Shown here: piece by piece, positions 16,066 to 23,110 of the stretch
Layout of the letters: every line of letters starts with the position of its first letter
Numbering within the stretch: the stretch's first letter is position 1
Translations under genes and position numbers: made by a program
Notes under the pieces: model-generated
What the model was told of the DNA's origin: nothing
Database searches by the model: none
Seen by the model: the letters and a program-made list of their open reading frames with translations, nothing else
DNA from: Chelativorans sp. AA-79
Lineage (GTDB): Bacteria; Pseudomonadota; Alphaproteobacteria; Rhizobiales; Rhizobiaceae
DNA length: 64,000 bases
NCBI RefSeq assembly: GCF_029457495.1
Contig: NZ_CP120361.1
Coordinates: forward strand, 1,876,001-1,940,000
Reading direction: 5' to 3'

Positions 16066-16997
16066 CGCGCCGCCCTCGAGAGCCTGAGCCCCAGAAGCCC
16101 TTCGGGCGCGGCGACCACGAAGGCGATCAGCACGATGCCGACGGCAAGGATGTTGAATTCGGAGGAGATCGTCACCGTCGCGATCTGCTGCACGCTCGCC
16201 AGCAGCACGGCGCCGATTACCGGCCCCTTCCAGTTGCGCGTGCCGCCGATCAGCGGCATGGCGAGCGCGTTGAGCCCGATCAGGAGACTGAAGGCGCTGA
16301 CCGGGTCGAGATAGGAGGTATAGGTGGGGTAGGGCGCGCCGGCCGCCGCCATCACCCCGCCGCTCAAGGCGCAGGCGAGCAGCTTCAGCCTGAGCGTCGG
16401 CACACCGCAGCTTTCGGCCGCCGGCTCGCTCGCCCGGATGGCGCGCAGGCCGCGCCCGATCCAAGAAAGCTCCAGCCACCGCGCCAGCACCACCGCACCC
16501 GCGGCGAGCACCAGCATGACCCAGAAGACGAACTGGGTCTGGCCGCCGAACCAGGCCGGCGGCGGCGGCGCGATATGCGTCATGCCGGAGGCGCCGCCCA
16601 GATAGTCGGTGTTGTGAACGAGCGTCTCCAGCACGATCACCAGAGCCACCGTCGCGATGGCGAAATAGACGCCCTGGATGCGCAGGGTGAGATAGCCGGT
16701 CGCGATGCCGAGGAACATGCCGACGGCGGCAGCCCCAAGGATCTGGAAGGCGAGCGGCAGGCTGAGCGCCTTGAAGAGGAACGCGGCCGTATAGGCGCCG
16801 GCGCCGAAGAAGGCGGAGGCGCCGAAATTGGTGTAGCCGGCATAGCCGCCCAGGATGTTCCAGCCGGTGGCGATGACGACATATTGGAGGACGACATAGC
16901 CCGCGTAGAAATAATACGCATTGCCCACGAGGTTCGGCAGGAACAGGCCTGCCACCACCACAGCGACGGCGACGAGAGTGAAACGGGGAAGCCTCAC
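16062..16997 (-). CDS. livM: Branched-chain amino acid-type ABC transporter permease LivM
   Basis: A 311-residue permease with eight or more hydrophobic segments. It shows the LivM motifs GYAGYTNFGASAFFGAGAY and GYLTLRIQGVYFAIATVAL, and the coupling-loop region RGLRAIRASEPAAESCGV. It starts with ATGA overlap to livH and ends with ATGA overlap to livG, so the four transport genes are translationally coupled. Function: one of two subunits of the transmembrane channel of the importer. Confidence 0.92.
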   Translation of the reverse strand: MRLPRFTLVAVAVVVAGLFLPNLVGNAYYFYAGYVVLQYVVIATGWNILGGYAGYTNFGASAFFGAGAYTAAFLFKALSLPLAFQILGAAAVGMFLGIATGYLTLRIQGVYFAIATVALVIVLETLVHNTDYLGGASGMTHIAPPPPAWFGGQTQFVFWVMLVLAAGAVVLARWLELSWIGRGLRAIRASEPAAESCGVPTLRLKLLACALSGGVMAAAGAPYPTYTSYLDPVSAFSLLIGLNALAMPLIGGTRNWKGPVIGAVLLASVQQIATVTISSEFNILAVGIVLIAFVVAAPEGLLGLRLSRAAR

Positions 16998-17872
16998 CGC
17001 AAGCCTCCGAACAGGCCGGTTGGCTTCAGCGCCAGCGTGCCGAGCAGGATGGCGAAGGCCACGCCCGGCGCCCAGGAGGGACTGGCGAAGCTCATGACGA
17101 GCGATTCCGCCACGCCGATGATGATGCCCGCCAGCAGCGTGCCGGGGATGGTGCCCATGCCGGCAAGCACCACCACCGCGAAGACACGGCCGATATGGAA
17201 GCGGCCGGCGAAGGGGTCCACCGGCCCGGTGATGACGAGGGCCGCGCCGGCGATCACCGCAAGCGCGGTGGCGATGCCGAAGGCGTGCCGCTTGATCGCG
17301 GCCGGGTTCACGCCCGAGACGCTGAGGGCGCGCTCGTCATAGGCGACGGCGCGGATCGCAAGACCGGTGTTCGTCCGCCCGAGATAGAGCCAGAGCAGGA
17401 AGATCACCACCGGCGTGACTGCTGCCGGAATCAGGAACCGGTAGGGCAGGGTCACCATCCCCAGATGCAGGCTCTGTCCCACATAGCCGACGCCGACGGA
17501 GCGCAGGTCGGTGCCGTAGGCGACGACCAGCGCGATCTCCACCACCAGGGAAACGCCGAAGAAGAGCGTCAGGCTCTGCAGCGTGTTGCCGCCGCCCCTT
17601 ATCTCGAAGGACCGGGCGTAGAACTCGTAGAAGGCGAGCCCGACAAAATAGAAGGGAACGCACCAGACGAGCCCCGCCAGTATGGGGTCCATGCCGTAAC
17701 TGTTAGAGACCACCACCGCATAGGCTCCGGCGATCACGATCGCCGGGTGCGCGACATTGGGGATATGCAGGACGCCGAAGGTGATCGCCAGACCGAGCGC
17801 AAGCAAGGCGTAGATGCTGCCGAGCATGATGCCGGTCACCACGGCATTGAGGGCAAGGTCCAGAACGATCAT
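16994..17872 (-). CDS. livH: Branched-chain amino acid-type ABC transporter permease LivH
   Basis: A 292-residue permease with about eight membrane segments. The family signature ALGLAITFGVLHIPNVAHP lies near residue 25, and the coupling region AIRAVAYDERALSVSGVN is near 195. It pairs with LivM. It is separated from the upstream binding-protein gene by 64 bases that contain a perfect 11-base-pair stem-loop (17902-17930), which probably sets the expression ratio between the two. Confidence 0.92.
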   Translation of the reverse strand: MIVLDLALNAVVTGIMLGSIYALLALGLAITFGVLHIPNVAHPAIVIAGAYAVVVSNSYGMDPILAGLVWCVPFYFVGLAFYEFYARSFEIRGGGNTLQSLTLFFGVSLVVEIALVVAYGTDLRSVGVGYVGQSLHLGMVTLPYRFLIPAAVTPVVIFLLWLYLGRTNTGLAIRAVAYDERALSVSGVNPAAIKRHAFGIATALAVIAGAALVITGPVDPFAGRFHIGRVFAVVVLAGMGTIPGTLLAGIIIGVAESLVMSFASPSWAPGVAFAILLGTLALKPTGLFGGLR

Positions 17873-17901
17873 AAGGCTCCGCTCAACGGGACGAGATGAA
17901 T

Positions 17902-17930
17902 GGACGGCCCGCCGTCCCAGCGGGCCGTCC
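17902..17930 (-). terminator. Stem-loop between the binding-protein gene and livH
   Basis: GGACGGCCCGC at 17902-17912 pairs perfectly with GCGGGCCGTCC at 17920-17930 around a 7-base loop. There is no T-run, so it is more likely an mRNA-protecting or attenuating hairpin than a full terminator. Confidence 0.65.
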
Positions 17931-17936
17931 GCACGC

Positions 17937-19202
17937 TCATGCCTTGCGCGCTTCCATGAAGGGGATCAACTCTCCGCTCCTGTAGGCCTCGGGGTCGATG
18001 ACGACCTCCTTGCCTGCCTGGCGGAACTGATCGAGGCCGCTCCCGTCCACATTCTGGAACTGGATCATGAGCACACGGCGCTCGGTCCAGTTGCCGATCT
18101 CGTCGAAGCTGATCTGGCCTACGACCGTGTCAACCGGGTTGGCGTGCAGCCAGTTCGATACCTCGGCCTGGTCGAGCGACCCCGTCGCGGTGACGGCCTT
18201 GGAGATGAGCTGGCCCGCCGCATAGCAGAAGGGCGGAATATAGAAGCCAAGCGGATCGACCTGGCGCTCTTCGGCAATGGGCCGGTATCTCTGCAGAAAG
18301 CTCTCGATGCCTTCGAATTCCAGAGTCGGCTCAGGCACATAGAGATGGAAGTTGACAATGCCGTTGAGCGCCGGCCCGAGGCTCTCCATGAGCGAGGCGT
18401 ATTGCGGTCCCACCATGCCGCCGCCGAAGAGGCGCACGGTATCGCCGAGCCCGATTTCCTGGATGCCGCGCACGATGGCGGTCGAGTCCGCCGGATAGGA
18501 ACAGACGAAGACCGCTTCCGGCCCGGCCGCCCGGATGTTGCGCAGGATGGCGGAGAAGTCGCGGTTGGTCGGGGGGTACATCTGGAAGTCGACGACCTCC
18601 ATCCCGAACTGTTCCGACACCCTGCGCCCCCCTTCCGCCGCGGTCTTGGAGAACTCGGTGTCGGCCGCCAGGATCGCCATCTTCTTCACGCCGGTGCTGT
18701 TGGCGATGTCGAAAAAGCCGCGTGCCCAGTCCGTGGCGCCGTCCGGTCCCCAGGGGGCCGCCTGGAAGAACTTGTCGTGCTTGAGCTGGTCGTTGCTCGC
18801 CAGCGTGAGGATGCCGATGATGAAACGGTCCCGCTGCTTGGCGAAGGGCATGATGGTCGCGGTCAGGTTCGCACCATAGGGCGTGAACAGGAAATCGACC
18901 TGGTCGACGTCCACCAGCTTGGAATAGATGGCCGGTACGTTGGAAGGCGCGCTCTGGTCGTCATAGACGATCAGCTCCACCTGGCGCCCCAGGAGCCCGC
19001 CGGCGGCGTTGACGTCGTCGCGCCACAGCTCGTAGCCGATCACCATATTCTTTGTGCCGGACAGCGGCCCTGTCAGCGACGCGCTGCAGCCGACACGGAT
19101 CGGCCGGTCCTGCGCCCGACCCTTCGTCCAGACGGCCGGTGCCGCGAGGCCAAGCGAGGCGGCGGCGCCGAGCCTCGTGAACTCTCTCCTCGAAATCCTC
19201 AT
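17937..19202 (-). CDS. ABC transporter substrate-binding protein (branched-chain amino acid type, Tat signal)
   Basis: A 421-residue periplasmic binding protein of the Leu/Ile/Val-binding type (family 6 fold). The N-terminus has a twin-arginine signal (SRREFTRLG) followed by a moderately hydrophobic stretch ending near residue 30, which is common for this group in alphaproteobacteria. The mature start PIRVGCSASLTGPLSG is the canonical first strand. It precedes livHMGF on the minus strand and follows the SDR gene. The ligand is unknown; the family also binds aromatic acids, amides and urea. Confidence 0.9.
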   Translation of the reverse strand: MRISRREFTRLGAAASLGLAAPAVWTKGRAQDRPIRVGCSASLTGPLSGTKNMVIGYELWRDDVNAAGGLLGRQVELIVYDDQSAPSNVPAIYSKLVDVDQVDFLFTPYGANLTATIMPFAKQRDRFIIGILTLASNDQLKHDKFFQAAPWGPDGATDWARGFFDIANSTGVKKMAILAADTEFSKTAAEGGRRVSEQFGMEVVDFQMYPPTNRDFSAILRNIRAAGPEAVFVCSYPADSTAIVRGIQEIGLGDTVRLFGGGMVGPQYASLMESLGPALNGIVNFHLYVPEPTLEFEGIESFLQRYRPIAEERQVDPLGFYIPPFCYAAGQLISKAVTATGSLDQAEVSNWLHANPVDTVVGQISFDEIGNWTERRVLMIQFQNVDGSGLDQFRQAGKEVVIDPEAYRSGELIPFMEARKA

Positions 19203-19226
19203 GTTCTCCTCCCACTTTCTTGCCGC

Positions 19227-19916
19227 TCAGGTGAGCAGCCATCCGTTGTCGACGTTCAGGTTCACTCCGTTGATCGATTGGTTGTCGAGCAGGAACAGCG
19301 CCGCGCCGGAAACGTCCTGCATGGTGGCGAGCCGCTTGGTCGGCGTGCGGGCGACGACGTGATCGAGGTTCTTGTCGGACCAGGCCGGGCTGTCGCCGAT
19401 GATGCCGGGATGGATGGCGTTCACACGTATCGGCGCCAACTCGACGGCCAGCGTATGCACCATGGTCGTCACGCCGCCATTCACCGTTGTCACGGTGGTG
19501 GAACCGGGATAGGGGCGTTCCTTGGCGAGGCCGCCGAAAAGCACGATGGAGGCGTTCGGCTCCAGTTTGGGCAGAAGTGTGTGGATCGTCTCGGTGTAGC
19601 CGACGAGTTTGAGCGTGACGAGGTTGATCGCCCGGTCGACATCGTATTCGCGCACGGAATTCGCATCCCGCAGGATCGCCGTGATGACCACATGGCGCAG
19701 CGAGGGCATGTCGGCGAGCGCGGCCGCGATCCCCCGGGGTTGTGAAAGGTCGACCGCAAGCCCTCGTGTGCCGTGTCCCAGTTCGGCGGCGATGGTTTCG
19801 GCACGCGTCCGGTCGCGGCCGGTGATGACGACCTTGTCGCCGCGCGCGATGAGCCGGCGCGCGATATCGAGGCCGATCCCCTGGGTGCCACCCACGATGA
19901 TCGCGTTGTCCGCCAT
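19227..19916 (-). CDS. SDR-like protein without the YxxxK active site
   Basis: A 229-residue short-chain dehydrogenase fold. The NAD(P)-binding motif VGGTQGIG is intact near residue 8 and the late motif VNAIHPGIIGDSP is present. Where YxxxK is expected, shortly before AVELAPIRVNAI, the sequence reads TTVTTVNGGVTTM, so both catalytic Tyr and Lys seem absent, and the serine region reads FGGLAKE. It may bind the cofactor without classical reductase chemistry, or use other residues. It lies 4 bases after the bicupin gene and 24 bases before the binding-protein gene, in the liv operon. Confidence 0.8.
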   Translation of the reverse strand: MADNAIIVGGTQGIGLDIARRLIARGDKVVITGRDRTRAETIAAELGHGTRGLAVDLSQPRGIAAALADMPSLRHVVITAILRDANSVREYDVDRAINLVTLKLVGYTETIHTLLPKLEPNASIVLFGGLAKERPYPGSTTVTTVNGGVTTMVHTLAVELAPIRVNAIHPGIIGDSPAWSDKNLDHVVARTPTKRLATMQDVSGAALFLLDNQSINGVNLNVDNGWLLT

Positions 19917-19920
19917 GCCC

Positions 19921-20820
19921 TCAGCCCTCCCTGATTTTATTTTCCAGATAGTCCCAATCGCGGTTGAAGCGGTAGGAGTGCCGCGCGGGCGGCTGCGGCG
20001 ACTGGGTCTCCAGCCAGCGCACCGTGCCGTTGCTCCTGTTCGCGAAGGAATGGATGCAGCCGACGCCGGTCCACAGCACGTCGCCCGTCTTCAGAAGATA
20101 TTCCTCGCCGTCCGCGGTGGCCTCGACCTCGCCTTCCAGGAACACATAGGCCTCCTCCAGCGGATGGTCGTGCAGGTGGGCCACGCCGCCCGGCTGGTAC
20201 TCCACCATGAACATGGTGCCGAGGGCGGCGGAGAGGCGCTGGTCCACCAGCATCTTCACGGCGATGCCGCTATAGGCGAGCAGGGCCGTCGCCATGCTGG
20301 CCGAAACGGTGGGTGCATCCACCCGTGCGCCGGCCTTGAGCTTGTCGAGCGTGATGTCGTCCTCCGACATGCGGAAGAAATGGCGCGTGCGCGGATCGCG
20401 TATATCGAGCGGCTCGACCGGAACGCCCTTCGGCGCGCCGAGGAAGAAGATGTCGCTCGGGCCTTGTCCCTCACGCGGGATCGGCGTCATCAGGTCGATC
20501 CACCTGGCAATGCCGGCCTCCGGCCCGATCCAGGCATGCGGCGTGCCCACGGGGATGACCCCACAGGCACCGGGCATCAAAGGGTATCCGCGATCCTCCA
20601 GCACGAGCGTCGGCGCGCCCTCGGTGATATAGAACTGCTCCTCGAAGGACTGGACATGACGGTCGATATGCCCTCCGGCATCGAGCTCGCAAAGACCGAG
20701 GCCGGTATGAACCGCACCGACTGCGCGATCGATGACGGAGCAGCGCTTGTAACGATTGCTGTGTCCCGAATAGGCGGGGGCGAGCTTGATATCGGCCGCG
20801 CGCGCGACGTAATGGACCAT
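19921..20820 (-). CDS. Bicupin protein (ureidoglycine aminohydrolase-like)
   Basis: A 299-residue protein of two cupin barrels. The first half has EEQFYITEG and PVGTPHAWIG; the second has the metal-site pattern HLHDHPLEEAYVFLEGE followed by a later His in GCIHSF, so the C-terminal cupin looks like the catalytic one. The layout resembles (S)-ureidoglycine aminohydrolase (AllE/UGHY), which releases ammonia in purine catabolism, but also gentisate-type bicupins. It is the first gene of the liv operon, divergent from a cupin-containing regulator. No other purine genes are present, so the substrate is open. Confidence 0.8.
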   Translation of the reverse strand: MVHYVARAADIKLAPAYSGHSNRYKRCSVIDRAVGAVHTGLGLCELDAGGHIDRHVQSFEEQFYITEGAPTLVLEDRGYPLMPGACGVIPVGTPHAWIGPEAGIARWIDLMTPIPREGQGPSDIFFLGAPKGVPVEPLDIRDPRTRHFFRMSEDDITLDKLKAGARVDAPTVSASMATALLAYSGIAVKMLVDQRLSAALGTMFMVEYQPGGVAHLHDHPLEEAYVFLEGEVEATADGEEYLLKTGDVLWTGVGCIHSFANRSNGTVRWLETQSPQPPARHSYRFNRDWDYLENKIREG

Positions 20821-20885
20821 ATGGCACCTTCCGCCGAAGCAGTGTTTAGTAACAATGAACTTGTTTCATGAACATTAACGAACTA

Positions 20886-20905
20886 GGTGTCAAGTGTCCG
20901 ACACC
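20886..20905. promoter_or_regulatory. Inverted repeat in the promoter region shared by the bicupin operon and the XRE regulator
   Basis: GGTGTC-AAGTGTCC-GACACC overlaps the GTG proposed as the regulator's start. The 73-base divergent gap also carries repeated TGAAC elements (near 20855 and 20868). It is a good candidate operator for the adjacent XRE-cupin protein. Confidence 0.4.
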
Positions 20906-21622
20906 GGAGAGGCAGAATCCAATCAGATGACGAATGACTTTGCGCCCGAGCAGTCCCGTTCCGGCACCTCGCCCGAGGAGGGCCGCGCCGGCGAGGACGC
21001 TAACCAGCTTGATCTTCATGCGGTCGGCAACCGCCTCCGGATCGAGAGGGACCGCAGAAACATCAGCCTGCGCGAGCTGGCGCGCAGGATCAGCGTTTCT
21101 CCCAGCCTGATCTCGCAAGTCGAACGCGGCTTGGTGATGCCTTCGGTGAGCACGCTCTGGTCCCTGGCCACGGAGCTTGGCCTGACGATCGACGAGCTGT
21201 TTAGTGTTTCTGAACGACCGGCGTCGTCCGAGCGGAAGGCCGGTGAGGAATCACGAGGCAGCCCGGTCCAGCGCAGCCACGATCGCAAGAGCATCCGCCT
21301 GTCGGGCGGTGTCGTCTGGGAGCGGCTGACGGCCAATCCGGACGAGGAGGTGGAATTCCTTCATGTCGTCTATGAGCCGGGTGCCGAATCCTGCCCCGCC
21401 GACTCGCTCTTCCGGCACGGGGGCAAGGAATATGCGTATGTGATCTCGGGGCGGCTCGGGCTGCAGATCGGCTTCGAGAAGTACGAGCTCGGACCGGGAG
21501 ATTCGGTCTCCTTCAGTGCGCAGACGCCGCACCGGCTTTGGGCAATCGGCGACGAACCGGCGATTGCGATCTGGGCGGTAATCAACCGAACCAACGATAG
21601 GAGGGCAGCCTTCGCGGACTGA
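20894..21622 (+). CDS. XRE family transcriptional regulator with cupin sensor domain
   Basis: A 242-residue regulator. Residues about 40-95 form an XRE helix-turn-helix (ISLRELARRISVSPSLISQ, then VSTLWSLATELGLTID). Residues about 165-235 form a cupin with HGGKEYAYVISGRL and the GPGDSVSF turn. The reading frame opens with GTG at 20894, preceded by AGG; an ATG at 20927 is the alternative, with a poorly spaced ribosome site. It is divergent from the bicupin/SDR/liv operon and is probably its regulator. In this family the cupin binds the inducing metabolite. Confidence 0.88.
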   Translation: MSDTGEAESNQMTNDFAPEQSRSGTSPEEGRAGEDANQLDLHAVGNRLRIERDRRNISLRELARRISVSPSLISQVERGLVMPSVSTLWSLATELGLTIDELFSVSERPASSERKAGEESRGSPVQRSHDRKSIRLSGGVVWERLTANPDEEVEFLHVVYEPGAESCPADSLFRHGGKEYAYVISGRLGLQIGFEKYELGPGDSVSFSAQTPHRLWAIGDEPAIAIWAVINRTNDRRAAFAD

Positions 21623-21730
21623 CGGCGAACGGCCGGCCGGCGGCACCTTTTTCCGGCGCGTGCTGTTCGAACGCAAGGAAGCGGACAGGCCGAAGATGGT
21701 CGGCTGCAATCGCTCGAGCGGACACCCGTA

Positions 21731-22855
21731 TCACGAATCGTCACCGAAATACTTTGTCCGCAAATCCTGAATCTCATCCTGCTCGTGCGATCTCAGAATC
21801 TCGATGGTGAGCGGACGCACAAGGTCGCTGTTCCGCGGCAGGCCGAATGCATATTTGTCCGGCTCGAATATGCGGCCGACCACGTCGAGAGGCAGGTCCG
21901 GATGTGTCTTGGCGTAGTACTCGATAACGCCCGTATCCTCGATAACGGCAGCAATCCTGCCGCGCAGGAGAGCCTCGGCGGCCTCGTCGATCTGAAGAAA
22001 GGCCTGATATCTCAGCCCGGCTTCGCGTGCGAAGTCCTCGCTCACGCTCCCTTCCAGTACGCCGACCGTCTTTCCCGCCAGATCGTCGACGCCGTGAATC
22101 TGGTTGGTGAGCGAGAGTGTCGTCATCACGCTCGTCACGGTCGACGTGACATAGGCGATCAAGGCGATGCCGGCGAAAAGCCAGATGCCTTGGAAGATGC
22201 GGCCGATCCAACCGAAGAAATTCCGGCCCGGCGCCATTCTTCCCGATGTTGCGATCACCATGACGTTGTAGAAGCTTTCAGCAAATCCGTCCCGCCACCG
22301 CGTCGGAAAATCGCTGTCGAAGCGGCGATAAAAGAGCGTCATCAGTACGGTGGCGGCAAGGATGATAAGGCCGATCCATGCGTATGCCCGCAGAAAACCG
22401 CTATCGCGCAGTCCTGCAAAGACCGCCTGGAAACCGGTTCCCCGATCGGAGTTTGTAAGGATGCGCAGCCCGCCATCAAACCAGGGTTGGGTGAAATCGA
22501 TGCGCCGGGCCCGGTTTTCCGTCACGGTCAGGTTCGTGACCGCTACGTCGACTTCTCCTGCGGCCGCGGCGGCCACAAGATCGCGTACCGTATCGTATCC
22601 CTCATATTCCCACGCGAGCCCGAGGCGAGGTGCCAGCGCTTCCCAAAGCTCCACCGCAAGCCCGGTAAAACCGTCGTCCGTCCTCATCACGAAGGGAGGG
22701 CTGACCCGGACCCCCACGGTGACGGCCCGTCCTGCCGCAGCAGATGGGGGACTGCTTTCCTGTGCACCGGCCTGCCCGAGGACGCCCGCCAGCATCGTGA
22801 CGGAAATCAGCAACGGGATCCAGTAAGCTTTGGTGAACGAGATTCGACAATTCAT
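21731..22855 (-). CDS. Ligand-gated ion channel candidate, GluR0-like (split solute-binding domain with pore)
   Basis: A 374-residue protein whose layout matches prokaryotic ionotropic glutamate receptors. There is a signal peptide (about 1-31), lobe S1 (45-150) with the ligand-carboxylate motif LTVTENRARRIDFTQP, and a membrane helix M1 (156-177). A pore loop with its helix (190-210) and a second membrane helix M2 (217-240) are followed by lobe S2 (250-374) with VGVLEGSVSEDF and AVIEDTG. The pore tip reads VIATSGRMAP instead of TVGYG, so potassium selectivity is doubtful. The open frame extends upstream, but the ATG at 22855 is chosen because it puts the signal peptide first; no clear ribosome site is seen. 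It is a single gene with no partner transporter. Confidence 0.8.
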   Translation of the reverse strand: MNCRISFTKAYWIPLLISVTMLAGVLGQAGAQESSPPSAAAGRAVTVGVRVSPPFVMRTDDGFTGLAVELWEALAPRLGLAWEYEGYDTVRDLVAAAAAGEVDVAVTNLTVTENRARRIDFTQPWFDGGLRILTNSDRGTGFQAVFAGLRDSGFLRAYAWIGLIILAATVLMTLFYRRFDSDFPTRWRDGFAESFYNVMVIATSGRMAPGRNFFGWIGRIFQGIWLFAGIALIAYVTSTVTSVMTTLSLTNQIHGVDDLAGKTVGVLEGSVSEDFAREAGLRYQAFLQIDEAAEALLRGRIAAVIEDTGVIEYYAKTHPDLPLDVVGRIFEPDKYAFGLPRNSDLVRPLTIEILRSHEQDEIQDLRTKYFGDDS

Positions 22856-23079
22856 TGCTGCAGTAATCGATTCGAACGAAAAAGGCTCTTTCTCATAGTT
22901 TGCAAGAAAGTGATCGATCAGCCAGAGGAAAATGAAATATCGGTCGTTTTGAAAATATATTGAAAGCGCAAGTCTATAGTTCGATGGCTGCATTCCATCC
23001 CTGATGGTGCGTTCTTGATCCGTCCAACGACTCTCATGCGAGCGCGATTGAGACGGGATATGGCGAACTAGCAGGCGGC
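22856..23079. other. Gap between the channel gene and metE
   Basis: The stretch is notably A/T-richer than its surroundings near 22860-22990. It probably holds the promoter of the channel gene. No ORF with a family match was recognised. Confidence 0.4.
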
Positions 23080-23103
23080 GGCCCCGGCCGTGGCGCCGGG
23101 GCC
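23080..23103 (-). terminator. Hairpin downstream of metE
   Basis: GGCCCCGG at 23080-23087 pairs with CCGGGGCC at 23096-23103, starting 8 bases after the metE stop. No T-run follows on the minus strand, so termination may depend on Rho. Confidence 0.5.
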
Positions 23104-23110
23104 TGTTCAA

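Noticed and set aside
17814..19745. Plus-strand frame of about 640 codons opposite the Liv-type binding-protein gene
   Set aside because: The plus-strand translation has no motif, whereas the minus strand has a Tat signal and family-6 fold motifs.
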